Made by a program: the position numbers and the translations under genes. Positions 34,470 to 48,639 of a DNA stretch of 64,000 bases are shown piece after piece; position 1 is the first letter of the stretch, and each line of letters opens with the position of its first letter. This stretch comes from Symsagittifera roscoffensis (taxonomy: Eukaryota > Xenacoelomorpha > Acoela > Convolutidae). The DNA is taken from positions 42,123,338 to 42,187,337 of the forward strand of contig NC_087066.1 of the NCBI RefSeq assembly GCF_963678635.1, written 5' to 3'. Below the pieces are notes generated by a model. It did no database searches, had not been told where the DNA came from, and was given only the letters and a program-made list of their open reading frames with translations.

Positions 34470-37400
34470 CTCATTTCTCCCAAAAGGAAGAGTAGGTCGT
34501 CCACTGGGTGGCAATGAACCTCACTACTCCCGACAGGATGGATGAGTAGGTGTCCACTGCGTGACATTGAACCTCACTTCTCCCAAAAGCAAGTGTAAGT
34601 CGTCCACTGGCTGGCGACGAACCTCACTTCTCCCGAAAGGAAGAGTAGGTCGTCCACTGGGTGGCAAGGAACCTCACTTCTCCCGAAAGGAAGAGTAGGT
34701 CGTTCACTGGGTGACAAGGAACCTCACTTCTCCAGAAAGGAAGAGTAGGTCGTTCACTGGGTGACAAGGAACCTCACTTCTCCAGAAAGGAAGAGTAGGT
34801 CTTCCACTGGCTGGCAACGAACCTCACTTCTCCCGAAAGGAAGATTAGGTCGTCCACTGGGTGGCAACGAACCTCACTTCTCCCGAAAGGAAGAGTAGGT
34901 CGTTCACTGGGTGACAAGGAACCTCACTTCTCCAGAAAGGAAGAGTAGGTCGTCCATTGGGTGGCAACGAACCTCAATTCTCCCAAAAAGAAAGAGTAGG
35001 TCGTCCACAGGGTGGCAATGAGCCTCACTACTCCCGAAAGGATGAGTAGGTGTCCACTGCGTGACATTGAACCTCACTTCTCCCGAAAGGAAGTGTAGGT
35101 CGTCCACTGGCTGGCAACGAACCTCACTTCTCCCGAAAGGAAGACTAGGTCGTCCACTGGGTGGCAAGGAACCTCACTTCTCCAGAAAGGAAGAGTAGGT
35201 CGTCCACTGCGTGGCAACGAACCTCACTTCTCCCAAAAGGAAGAGTAGGTCGTCCACTGGGTGGCAATGAACCTCACTACTCCCGAAAGGATGAGTAGGT
35301 GTCCACTGCGTGACATTGAACCTCACTTCTCCCGAAAGGAAGACTAGGTCGTCCACTGGGTGGCAACGAACCTCACTTCTCCCGAAAGGAAGAGTAGGTC
35401 GTCCACTGGGTGGCAAGGAACCTCACTTCTCCAGAAAGGAAGAGTAGGTCGTCCACTGGCTGGCAACGAACCTCACTTCTCCCGAAAGGAAGACTAGGTC
35501 GTCCACTGGGTGGCAATGAACCTCACTACTCCCGAAAGGATGAGTAGGTGTCCACTGCGTGACATTGAACCTCACTTCTCCCGAAAGGAAGTGTGGGTCG
35601 TCCACTGGCTGGCAACGAACCTCACTAGTCCCGAAAGGATGGATGAGTAGGTGTCCACTGCGTGACATTGAACCTCACTTCTCCCAAAAGCAAGTGTAAG
35701 TCGTCCACTGGCTGGCGACGAACCTCACTTCTCCCGAAAGGAAGAGTAGGTCGTCCACTGGGTGGCAAGGAACCTCACTTCTCCCGAAAGGAAGAGTAGG
35801 TCGTCCACTGGGTGACAAGGAACCTCACTTCTCCAGAAAGGAAGAGTAGGTCGTCCACTGCGTGACATTGAACCTCACTTCTCCCGAAAGGAAGACTAGG
35901 TCGTCCACTGGCTGGCAACGAACCTCACTTCTCCCGAAAGGAAGACTAGGTCGTCCACTGGGTGGCAATGAACCTCACTACTCACGAAAGGATGAGTAGG
36001 TGTCCACTGCGTGACATTGAACCTCACTTCTCCCGAAAGGAAGTGTGGGTCGTCCACTGGCTGGCAACGAACCTCACTTCTCCCGAAAGGAAGACTAGGT
36101 CATCCACTGGGTGGCAAGGAACCTCACTTCTCCAGAAAGGAAGAGTAGGTCGTCCACTGCGTGGCAACGAACCTCATTTCTCCCAAAAGGAAGAGTAGGT
36201 CGTCCACTGGGTGGCAATGAACCTCACTACTCCCGACAGGATGGATGAGTAGGTGTCCACTGCGTGACATTGAACCTCACTTCTCCCAAAAGCAAGTGTA
36301 AGTCGTCCACTGGCTGGCGACGAACCTCACTTCTCCCGAAAGGAAGAGTAGGTCGTCCACTGGGTGGCAAGGAACCTCACTTCTCCCGAAAGGAAGAGTA
36401 GGTCGTTCACTGGGTGACAAGGAACCTCACTTCTCCAGAAAGGAAGAGTAGGTCGTTCACTGGGTGACAAGGAACCTCACTTCTCCAGAAAGGAAGAGTA
36501 GGTCTTCCACTGGCTGGCAACGAACCTCACTTCTCCCGAAAGGAAGATTAGGTCGTCCACTGGGTGGCAACGAACCTCACTTCTCCCGAAAGGAAGAGTA
36601 GGTCGTTCACTGGGTGACAAGGAACCTCACTTCTCCAGAAAGGAAGAGTAGGTCGTCCATTGGGTGGCAACGAACCTCAATTCTCCCAAAAAGAAAGAGT
36701 AGGTCGTCCACAGGGTGGCAATGAGCCTCACTACTCCCGAAAGGATGAGTAGGTGTCCACTGCGTGACATTGAACCTCACTTCTCCCGAAAGGAAGTGTA
36801 GGTCGTCCACTGGCTGGCAACGAACCTCACTTCTCCCGAAAGGAAGACTAGGTCGTCCACTGGGTGGCAAGGAACCTCACTTCTCCAGAAAGGAAGAGTA
36901 GGTCGTCCACTGCGTGGCAACGAACCTCACTTCTCCCAAAAGGAAGAGTAGGTCGTCCACTGGGTGGCAATGAACCTCACTACTCCCGAAAGGATGAGTA
37001 GGTGTCCACTGCGTGACATTGAACCTCACTTCTCCCGAAAGGAAGACTAGGTCGTCCACTGGGTGGCAACGAACCTCACTTCTCCCGAAAGGAAGAGTAG
37101 GTCGTCCACTGGGTGGCAAGGAACCTCACTTCTCCAGAAAGGAAGAGTAGGTCGTCCACTGGCTGGCAACGAACCTCACTTCTCCCGAAAGGAAGACTAG
37201 GTCGTCCACTGGGTGGCAATGAACCTCACTACTCCCGAAAGGATGAGTAGGTGTCCACTGCGTGACATTGAACCTCACTTCTCCCGAAAGGAAGTGTGGG
37301 TCGTCCACTGGCTGGCAACGAACCTCACTAGTCCCGAAAGGATGGATGAGTAGGTGTCCACTGCGTGACATTGAACCTCACTTCTCCCAAAAGCAAGTGT

Positions 37401-37870
37401 AAGTCGTCCACTGGCTGGCGACGAACCTCACTTCTCCCGAAAGGAAGAGTAGGTCGTCCACTGGGTGGCAAGGAACCTCACTTCTCCCGAAAGGAAGAGT
37501 AGGTCGTCCACTGGGTGACAAGGAACCTCACTTCTCCAGAAAGGAAGAGTAGGTCGTCCACTGCGTGACATTGAACCTCACTTCTCCCGAAAGGAAGACT
37601 AGGTCGTCCACTGGCTGGCAACGAACCTCACTTCTCCCGAAAGGAAGACTAGGTCGTCCACTGGGTGGCAATGAACCTCACTACTCACGAAAGGATGAGT
37701 AGGTGTCCACTGCGTGACATTGAACCTCACTTCTCCCGAAAGGAAGTGTGGGTCGTCCACTGGCTGGCAACGAACCTCACTTCTCCCGAAAGGAAGACTA
37801 GGTCATCCACTGGGTGGCAAGGAACCTCACTTCTCCAGAAAGGAAGAGTAGGTCGTCCACTGCGTGGCAA
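34470..37870 (+). repeat. Two tandem 1703-bp higher-order copies
   Basis: Rare variants recur at exactly 1703 bp: CCCGACAGG (34529 and 36232), the block at 34904 and 36607, and CTACTCACGAAAG (35978 and 37681). The copies look nearly identical up to about 37.87 kb, where they diverge. Outer limits are approximate. Confidence 0.88.
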
Positions 37871-40800
37871 CGAACCTCACTTCTCCCAAAAGGAAGAGTA
37901 GGTCATCCACTGGGTGGCAATGAACCTCACTACTCCCGAAAGGATGAGTAGGTGTCCACTGCGTGACATTGAACCTCACTTCTCCCGAAAGGAAGACTAG
38001 GTCGTCCACTGGGTGGCAACGAACCTCACTTCTCCCGAAAGGAAGAGTAGGTCGTCCACTGGGTGGCAAGGAACCTCACTTCTCCAGAAAGGAAGAGTAG
38101 GTCGTCCACTGGCTGGCAACGAACATCACTTCTCCCGAAAGGAAGACTAGGTCGTCCACTGGGTGGCAATGAACCTCACTACTCCCGAAAGGATGAGTAG
38201 GTGTCCACTGCGTGACATTGAACCTCACTTCTCCCGAAAGGAAGTGTGGGTCGTCCACTGGCTGGCAACGAACCTCACTTCTCCCGAAAGGAAGACTAGG
38301 TCATCCACTGGGTGGCAAGGAACCTCACTTCTCCAGAAAAGAAGAGTAGATCGTCCACTGCGTGGCAACGAACCTCATTTCTCCCAAAAGGAAGAGTAGG
38401 TCGTCCACTGGGTGGCAATGAACCTCACTACTCCCGAAAGGATGGATGAGTAGGTGTCCACTGCGTGACATTGAACCTCACTTCTCCCAAAAGCAAGTGT
38501 AAGTCGTCCACTGGCTGGCGACGAACCTCACTTCTCCCGAAAGGAAGAGTAGGTCGTCCACTGGGTGGCAAGGAACCTCACTTCTCCCGAAAGGAAGAGT
38601 AGGTCGTTCACTGGGTGACAAGGAACCTCACTTCTCCAGAAAGGAAGAGTAGGTCGTTCACTGGGTGACAAGGAACCTCACTTCTCCAGAAAGGAAGAGT
38701 AGGTCTTCCACTGGCTGGCAACGAACCTCACTTCTCCCGAAAGGAAGACTAGGTCGTCCACTGGGTGGCAACGAACCTCACTTCTCCCGAAAGGAAGACT
38801 AGGTCGTCCACTGGGTGGCAACGAACCTCACTTCTCCCGAAAGGAAGAGTAGGTCGTCCACTGGGTGGCAATGAACCTCACTACTCCCGAAAGGATGAGT
38901 AGGTGTCCACTGCGTGACATTGAACCTCACTTCTCCCGAAAGGAAGTGTAGGTCGTCCACTGGCTGGCAACGAACCTCACTTCTCCCGAAAGGAAGACTA
39001 GGTCGTCCACTGGGTGGCAAGGAACCTCACTTCTCCAGAAAGGAAGAGTAGGTCGTCCACTGCGTGGCAACGAACCTCACTTCTCCCAAAAGGAAGAGTA
39101 GGTCGTCCACTGGGTGGCAATGAACCTCACTACTCCCGAAAGGATGAGTAGGTGTCCACTGCGTGACATTGAACCTCACTTCTCCCGAAAGGAAGACTAG
39201 GTCGTCCACTGGGTGGCAACGAACCTCACTTCTCCCGAAAGGAAGAGTAGGTCGTCCACTGGGTGGCAAGGAACCTCACTTCTCCAGAAAGGAAGAGTAG
39301 GTCGTCCACTGGCTGGCAACGAACCTCACTTCTCCCGAAAGGAAGACTAGGTCGTCCACTGGGTGGCAATGAACCTCACTACTCCCGAAAGGATGAGTAG
39401 GTGTCCACTGCGTGACATTGAACCTCACTTCTCCCGAAAGGAAGTGTGGGTCGTCCACTGGCTGGCAACGAACCTCACTTCTCCCGAAAGGAAGACTAGA
39501 TCATCCACTGGGTGGCAAGGAACCTCACTTCTCCAGAAAGGAAGAGTAGGTCGTCCACTGCGTGGCAACGAACCTCATTTCTCCCAAAAGGAAGAGTAGG
39601 TCGTCCACTGGGTGGCAATGAACCTCACTACTCCCGAAAGGATGGATGAGTAGATGTCCACTGCGTGACATTGAACCTCACTTCTCCCAAAAGCAAGTGT
39701 AAGTCGTCCACTGGCTGGCGACGAACCTCACTTCTCCCGAAAGGAAGAGTAGGTCGTCCACTGGGTGGCAAGGAACCTCACTTCTCCAGAAAGGAAGAGA
39801 AGGTCGTTCACTGGGTGACAAGGAACCTCACTTCTCCAGAAAGGAAGAGTAGGTCTTCCACTGGCTGGCAACGAACCTCACTTCTCCCGAAAGGAAGACT
39901 AGGTCGTCCACTGGGTGGCAACGAACCTCACTTCTCCCGAAAGGAAGACTAGGTCGTCCACTGGGTGGCAAGGAACCTCACTTCTCCAGAAAGGAAGAGT
40001 AGGTCGTCCACTGGCTGGCAACGAACCTCACTTCTCCCGAAAGGAAGACTAGGTCGTCCACTGGGTGGCAATGAACCTCACTACTCCCGAAAGGATGAGT
40101 AGGTGTCCACTGCGTGACATTGAACCTCACTTCTCCCGAAAGGAAGTGTGGGTCGTCCACTGGCTGGCAACGAACATCACTTCTCCCGAAAGGAAGACTA
40201 GGTCATCCACTGGGTGGCAAGGAACCTCACTTCTCCAGAAAGGAAGAGTAGGTCGTCCACTGCGTGGCAACGAACCTCATTTCTCCCAAAAGGAAGAGTA
40301 GGTCGTCCACTGGGTGGCAATGAACCTCACTACTCCCGAAAGGATGGATGAGTAGGTGTCCACTGCGTGACATTGAACCTCACTTCTCCCAAAAGCAAGT
40401 GTAAGTCGTCCACTGGCTGGCGACGAACCTCACTTCTCCCGAAAGGAAGAGTAGGTCGTCCACTGGGTGGCAAGGAACCTCACTTCTCCCGAAAGGAAGA
40501 GTAGGTCGTTCACTGGGTGACAAGGAACCTCACTTCTCCAGAAAGGAAGAGTAGGTCGTTCACTGGGTGACAAGGAACCTCACTTCTCCAGAAAGGAAGA
40601 GTAGGTCTTCCACTGGCTGGCAACGAACCTCACTTCTCCCGAAAGGAAGACTAGGTCGTCCACTGGGTGGCAACGAACCTCACTTCTCCCGAAAGGAAGA
40701 GTAGGTCGTTCACTGGGTGACAAGGAGCCTCACTTCTCCAGAAAGGAAGAGTAGGTCGTCCATTGGGTGGCAACGAACCTCAATTCTCCCAAAAAGAAAG

Positions 40801-40969
40801 AGTAGGTCGTCCACAGGGTGGCAATGAGCCTCACTACTCCCGAAAGGATGAGTAGGTGTCCACTGCGTGACATTGAACCTCACTTCTCCCGAAAGGAAGT
40901 GTAGGTCGTCCACTGGCTGGCAACGAACCTCACTTCTCCCGAAAGGAAGACTAGGTCGTCCACTGGGTG

Positions 40970-43900
40970 GCAAGGAACCTCACTTCTCCAGAAAGGAAGA
41001 GTAGGTCGTCCACTGCGTGGCAACGAACCTCACTTCTCCCAAAAGGAAGAGTAGGTCGTCCACTGGGTGGCAATGAACCTCACTACTCCCGAAAGGATGA
41101 GTAGGTGTCCACTGCGTGACATTGAACCTCACTTCTCCCGAAAGGAAGACTAGGTCGTCCACTGGGTGGCAACGAACCTCACTTCTCCCGAAAGGAAGAG
41201 TAGGTCGTCCACTGGGTGGCAAGGAACCTCACTTCTCCAGAAAGGAAGAGTAGGTCGTCCACTGGCTGGCAACGAACCTCACTTCTCCCGAAAGGAAGAC
41301 TAGGTCGTCCACTGGGTGGCAATGAACCTCACTACTCCCGAAAGGATGAGTAGGTGTCCACTGCGTGACATTGAACCTCACTTCTCCCGAAAGGAAGTGT
41401 GGGTCATCCACTGGGTGGCAAGGAACCTCACTTCTCCAGAAAGGAAGAGTAGGTCGTCCACTGCGTGGCAACGAACCTCATTTCTCCCAAAAGGAAGAGT
41501 AGGTCGTCCACTGGGTGGCAATGAACCTCACTACTCCCGAAAGGATGGATGAGTAGGTGTCCACTGCGTGACATTGAACCTCACTTCTCCCAAAAGCAAG
41601 TGTAAGTCGTCCACTGGCTGGCGACGAACCTCACTTCTCCCGAAAGGAAGAGTAGGTCATCCACTGGGTGGCAAGGAACCTCACTTCTCCCGAAAGGAAG
41701 AGTAGGTCGTCCACTGGGTGACAAGGAACCTCACTTCTCCAGAAAGGAAGAGTAGGTCGTTCACTGGGTGACAAGGAACCTCACTTCTCCAGAAAGGAAG
41801 AGTAGGTCTTCCACTGGCTGGCAACGAACCTCACTTCTCCCGAAAGGAAGACTAGGTCGTCCACTGGGTGGCAACGAACCTCACTTCTCCCGATAGGAAG
41901 ACTAGGTCGTCCACTGGGTGGCAAGGAACCTCACTTCTCCAGAAAGGAAGAGTAGGTCGTCCACTGCGTGGCAACGAACCTCACTTCTCCCAAAAGGAAG
42001 AGTAGGTCGTCCACTGGGTGGCAATGAACATCACTACTCCCGAAAGGATGAGTAGGTGTCCACTGCGTGACATTGAACCTCACTTCTCCCGAAAGGAAGA
42101 CTAGGTCGTCCACTGGCTGGCAACGAACCTCACTTCTCCCGAAAGGAAGACTAGGTCGTCCACTGGGTGGCAATGAACCTCACTACTCCCGAAAGGAAGT
42201 GTGGGTCGTCCACTGGCTGGCAACGAACCTCACTTCTCCCGAAAGGAAGACTAGGTCATCCACTGGGTGGCAAGGAACCTCACTTCTCCAGAAAGGAAGA
42301 GTAGGTCGTCCACTGCGTGGCAACGAACCTCATTTCTCCCAAAAGGAAGAGTAGGTCGTCCACTGGGTGGCAATGAACCTCACTACTCCCGAAAGGATGG
42401 ATGAGTAGGTGTCCACTGGGTGACAAGGAACCTCACTTCTCCCGAAAGGAAGAGTAGGTCGTTCACTGGGTGACAAGGAACCTCACTTCTCCAGAAAGGA
42501 AGAGTAGGTCGTTCACTGGGTGACAAGGAACCTCACTACTCCCGAAAGGATGAGTAGGTGTCCACTGCGTGACAAGGAACCTCACTTCTCCAGAAAGGAA
42601 GAGTAGGTCTTCCACTGGGTGGCAAGGAACCTCACTTCTCCCGAAAGGAAGAGTAGGTCGTCCACTGGGTGGCAAGGAACCTCACTTCTCCCGAAAGGAA
42701 GAGTAGGTCGTTCACTGGGTGACAAGGAACCTCACTTCTCCAGAAAGGAAGAGTAGGTCGTTCACTGGGTGACAAGGAACCTCACTACTCCCGAAAGGAT
42801 GAGTAGGTGTCCACTGCGTGACAAGGAACCTCACTTCTCCAGAAAGGAAGAGTAGGTCTTCCACTGGCTGGCAACGAACCTCACTTCTCCCGAAAGGAAG
42901 ACTAGGTCGTCCACTGGGTGGCAACGAACCTCACTTCTCCCGAAAGGAAGACTAGGTCGTCCACTGGGTGGCGACGAACCTCACTTCTCCCGAAAGGAAG
43001 AGTAGGTCGTCCACTGGGTGGCAAGGAACCTCACTTCTCCCGAAAGGAAGAGTAGGTCGTCCACTGGGTGGCAAGGAACCTCACTTCTCCCGAAAGGAAG
43101 AGTAGGTCGTTCACTGGGTGACAAGGAACCTCACTTCTCCAGAAAGGAAGAGTAGGTCGTTCACTGGGTGACAAGGAACCTCACTTCTCCAGAAAGGAAG
43201 AGTAGGTCTTCCACTGGCTGGCAACGAACCTCACTTCTCCCGAAAGGAAGACTAGGTCGTCCACTGGGTGGCAACGAACCTCACTTCTCCCGAAAGGAAG
43301 ACTAGGTCGTCCACTGGGTGGCAACGAACCTCACTTCTCCCGAAAGGAAGAGTAGGTCGTTCACTGGGTGGCAATGAACCTCACTACTCCCGAAAGGATG
43401 AGTAGGTGTCCACTGCGTGACATTGAACCTCACTTCTCCCGAAAGGAAGACTAGGTCGTCCACTGGGTGGCAAGGAACCTCACTTCTCCAGAAAGGAAGA
43501 GTAGGTCGTCCACTGCGTGGCAACGAACCTCACTTCTCCCAAAAGGAAGAGTAGGTCGTCCACTGGGTGGCAATGAACCTCACTACTCCCGAAAGGATGA
43601 GTAGGTGTCCACTGCGTGACATTGAACCTCACTTCTCCCGAAAGGAAGACTAGGTCGTCCACTGGGTGGCAAGGAACCTCACTTCTCCAGAAAGGAAGAG
43701 TAGGTCGTCCACTGCGTGGCAACGAACCTCACTTCTCCCAAAAGGAAGAGTAGGTCGTCCACTGGGTGGCAATGAACCTCACTACTCCCGAAAGGATGAG
43801 TAGGTGTCCACTGCGTGACATTGAACCTCACTTCTCCCGAAAGGAAGACTAGGTCGTCCACTGGGTGGCAACGAACCTCACTTCTCCCGAAAGGAAGAGT

Positions 43901-46900
43901 AGGTCGTCCACTGGGTGGCAAGGAACCTCACTTCTCCAGAAAGGAAGAGTAGGTCGTCCACTGGCTGGCAACGAACCTCACTTCTCCCGAAAGGAAGACT
44001 AGGTCGTCCACTGGGTGGCAATGAACCTCACTACACCCGAAAGGATGAGTAGGTGTCCACTGCGTGACATTGAACCTCACTTCTCCCGAAAGGAAGTGTG
44101 GGTCGTCCACTGGCTGGCAACGAACCTCACTTCTCCCGAAAGGAAGACTAGGTCATCCACTGGGTGGCAATGAACCTCACTACTCCCGAAAGGATGAGTA
44201 GGTGTCCACTGCGTGACATTGAACCTCACTTCTCCCGAAAGGAAGTGTGGGTCGTCCACTGGCTGGCAACGAACCTCACTTCTCCCGAAAGGAAGACTAG
44301 GTCATCCACTGGGTGGCAAGGAACCTCACTTCTCCAGAAAGGAAGAGTAGGTCGTCCACTGCGTGGCAACGAACCTCATTTCTCCCAAAAGGAAGAGTAG
44401 GTCGTCCACTGGGTGGCAATGAACCTCACTACTCCCGAAAGGATGGATGAGTAGGTGTCCACTGCGTGACATTGAACCTCACTTCTCCCAAAAGCAAGTG
44501 TAAGTCGAAAGGAAGAGTAGGTCGTCCACTGGCTGGCAACGAACCTCACTTCTCCCGAAAGGAAGACTAGGTCGTCCACTGGGTGGCAACGAACCTCACT
44601 TCTCCCGAAAGGAAGACTAGGTCGTCCACTGGGTGGCAACGAACCTCACTTCTCCCGAAAGGAAGAGTAGGTCGTTCACTGGGTGGCAATGAACCTCACT
44701 ACTCCCGAAAGGATGAGTAGGTGTCCACTGCGTGACATTGAACCTCACTTCTCCCGAAAGGAAGACTAGGTCGTCCACTGGGTGGCAAGGAACCTCACTT
44801 CTCCAGAAAGGAAGAGTAGGTCGTCCACTGCGTGGCAACGAACCTCACTTCTCCCAAAAGGAAGAGTAGGTCGTCCACTGGGTGGCAATGAACCTCACTA
44901 CTCCCGAAAGGATGAGTAGGTGTCCACTGCGTGACATTGAACCTCACTTCTCCCGAAAGGAAGACTAGGTCGTCCACTGGGTGGCAAGGAACCTCACTTC
45001 TCCAGAAAGGAAGAGTAGGTCGTCCACTGCGTGGCAACGAACCTCACTTCTCCCAAAAGGAAGAGTAGGTCGTCCACTGGGTGGCAATGAACCTCACTAC
45101 TCCCGAAAGGATGAGTAGGTGTCCACTGCGTGACATTGAACCTCACTTCTCCCGAAAGGAAGACTAGGTCGTCCACTGGGTGGCAACGAACCTCACTTCT
45201 CCCGAAAGGAAGAGTAGGTCGTCCACTGGGTGGCAAGGAACCTCACTTCTCCAGAAAGGAAGAGTAGGTCGTCCACTGGCTGGCAACGAACCTCACTTCT
45301 CCCGAAAGGAAGACTAGGTCGTCCACTGGGTGGCAATGAACCTCACTACTCCCGAAAGGATGAGTAGGTGTCCACTGCGTGACATTGAACCTCACTTCTC
45401 CCGAAAGGAAGTGTGGGTCATCCACTGGGTGGCAAGGAACCTCACTTCTCCAGAAAGGAAGAGTAGGTCGTCCACTGCGTGGCAACGAACCTCATTTCTC
45501 CCAAAAGGAAGAGTAGGTCGTCCACTGGGTGGCAATGAACCTCACTACTCCCGAAAGGATGGATGAGTAGGTGTCCACTGCGTGACATTGAACCTCACTT
45601 CTCCCAAAAGCAAGTGTAAGTCGTCCACTGGCTGGAGACGAACCTCACTTCTCCCGAAAGGAAGAGTAGGTCATCCACTGGGTGGCAAGGAACCTCACTT
45701 CTCCCGAAAGGAAGAGTAGGTCGTCCACTGGGTGACAAGGAACCTCACTTCTCCAGAAAGGAAGAGTAGGTCGTTCACTGGGTGACAAGGAACCTCACTT
45801 CTCCAGAAAGGAAGAGTAGGTCTTCCACTGGCTGGCAACGAACCTCACTTCTCCCGAAAGGAAGACTAGGTCGTCCACTGGGTGGCAACGAACCTCACTT
45901 CTCCCGAAAGGAAGACTAGGTCGTCCACTGGGTGGCAAGGAACCTCACTTCTCCAGAAAGGAAGAGTAGGTCGTCCACTGCGTGGCAACGAACCTCACTT
46001 CTCCCAAAAGGAAGAGTAGGTCGTCCACTGGGTGGCAATGAACATCACTACTCCCGAAAGGATGAGTAGGTGTCCACTGCGTGACATTGAACCTCACTTC
46101 TCCCGAAAGGAAGACTAGGTCGTCCACTGGCTGGCAACGAACCTCACTTCTCCCGAAAGGAAGACTAGGTCGTCCACTGGGTGGCAATGAACCTCACTAC
46201 TCCCGAAAGGAAGTGTGGGTCGTCCACTGGCTGGCAACGAACCTCACTTCTCCCGAAAGGAAGACTAGGTCATCCACTGGGTGGCAAGGAACCTCACTTC
46301 TCCAGAAAGGAAGAGTAGGTCGTCCACTGCGTGGCAACGAACCTCATTTCTCCCAAAAGGAAGAGTAGGTCGTCCACTGGGTGGCAATGAACCTCACTAC
46401 TCCCGAAAGGATGGATGAGTAGGTGTCCACTGGGTGACAAGGAACCTCACTTCTCCCGAAAGGAAGAGTAGGTCGTTCACTGGGTGACAAGGAACCTCAC
46501 TTCTCCAGAAAGGAACAGTAGGTCGTTCACTGGGTGACAAGGAACCTCACTACTCCCGAAAGGATGAGTAGGTGTCCACTGCGTGACAAGGAACCTCACT
46601 TCTCCAGAAAGGAAGAGTAGGTCTTCCACTGGGTGGCAAGGAACCTCACTTCTCCCGAAAGTAAGAGTAGGTCGTCCACTGGGTGGCAAGGAACCTCACT
46701 TCTCCCGAAAGGAAGAGTAGGTCGTTCACTGGGTGACAAGGAACCTCACTTCTCCAGAAAGGAAGAGTAGGTCGTTCACTGGGTGACAAGGAACCTCACT
46801 ACTCCCGAAAGGATGAGTAGGTGTCCACTGCGTGACAAGGAACCTCACTTCTCCAGAAAGGAAGAGTAGGTCTTCCACTGGCTGGCAACGAACCTCACTT

Positions 46901-48380
46901 CTCCCGAAAGGAAGACTAGGTCGTCCACTGGGTGGCAACGAACCTCACTTCTCCCGAAAGGAAGACTAGGTCGTCCACTGGGTGGCGACGAACCTCACTT
47001 CTCCCGAAAGGAAGAGTAGGTCGTCCACTGGGTGGCAAGGAACCTCACTTCTCCCGAAAGGAAGAGTAGGTCGTCCACTGGGTGGCAAGGAACCTCACTT
47101 CTCCCGAAAGGAAGACTAGGTCGTCCACTGGGTGGCAACGAACCTCACTTCTCCCGAAAGGAAGACTAGGTCGTCCACTGGGTGGCAACGAACCTCACTT
47201 CTCCCGAAAGGAAGAGTAGGTCGTTCACTGGGTGGCAATGAACCTCACTACTCCCGAAAGGATGAGTAGGTGTCCACTGCGTGACATTGAACCTCACTTC
47301 TCCCGAAAGGAAGACTAGGTCGTCCACTGGGTGGCAAGGAACCTCACTTCTCCAGAAAGGAAGAGTAGGTCGTCCACTGCGTGGCAACGAACCTCACTTC
47401 TCCCAAAAGGAAGAGTAGGTCGTCCACTGGGTGGCAATGAACCTCACTACTCCCGAAAGGATGAGTAGGTGTCCACTGCGTGACATTGAACCTCACTTCT
47501 CCCGAAAGGAAGACTAGGTCGTCCACTGGGTGGCAAGGAACCTCACTTCTCCAGAAAGGAAGAGTAGGTCGTCCACTGCGTGGCAACGAACCTCACTTCT
47601 CCCAAAAGGAAGAGTAGGTCGTCCACTGGGTGGCAATGAACCTCACTACTCCCGAAAGGATGAGTAGGTGTCCACTGCGTGACATTGAACCTCACTTCTC
47701 CCGAAAGGAAGACTAGGTCGTCCACTGGGTGGCAACGAACCTCACTTCTCCCGAAAGGAAGAGTAGGTCGTCCACTGGGTGGCAAGGAACCTCACTTCTC
47801 CAGAAAGGAAGAGTAGGTCGTCCACTGGCTGGCAACGAACCTCACTTCTCCCGAAAGGAAGACTAGGTCGTCCACTGGGTGGCAATGAACCTCACTACAC
47901 CCGAAAGGATGAGTAGGTGTCCACTGCGTGACATTGAACCTCACTTCTCCCGAAAGGAAGTGTGGGTCGTCCACTGGCTGGCAACGAACCTCACTTCTCC
48001 CGAAAGGAAGACTAGGTCATCCACTGGGTGGCAATGAACCTCACTACTCCCGAAAGGATGAGTAGGTGTCCACTGCGTGACATTGAACCTCACTTCTCCC
48101 GAAAGGAAGTGTGGGTCGTCCACTGGCTGGCAACGAACCTCACTTCTCCCGAAAGGAAGACTAGGTCATCCACTGGGTGGCAAGGAACCTCACTTCTCCA
48201 GAAAGGAAGAGTAGGTCGTCCACTGCGTGGCAACGAACCTCATTTCTCCCAAAAGGAAGAGTAGGTCGTCCACTGGGTGGCAATGAACCTCACTACTCCC
48301 GAAAGGATGGATGAGTAGGTGTCCACTGCGTGACATTGAACCTCACTTCTCCCAAAAGCAAGTGTAAGTCGAAAGGAAGA
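40970..48380 (+). repeat. 4014-bp higher-order duplication with 150-bp loss
   Basis: Copy 1 (about 40970-44516) recurs as copy 2 (about 44984-48380). The offset is 4014 bp for many marks (41229/45243, 42027/46041 ATGAACATCAC, 42712/46726) and becomes 3864 bp from about 43302/47166 on, so three units are missing from copy 2. A rare truncated unit (AAGTGTAAGTCGAAAGG) at 44497 and 48361 marks the right end of each copy. A second register of 1315 bp links 43302-43928 with 44617-45243. Confidence 0.9.
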
Positions 48381-48639
48381 GTAGGTCGTCCACTGGGTGG
48401 CAAGGAACCTCACTTCTCCCGAAAGGAAGAGTAGGTCGTTCACTGAGTGACAAGGAACCTCACTTCTCCAGAAAGGAAGAGTAGGTCGTTCACTGGGTGA
48501 CAAGGAACCTCACTTCTCCAGAAAGGAAGAGTAGGTCTTCCACTGGCTGGCAACGAACCTCACTTCTCCCGAAAGGAAGACTAGGTCGTCCACTGGGTGG
48601 CAACGAACCTCACTTCTCCCGAAAGGAAGAGTAGGTCGT

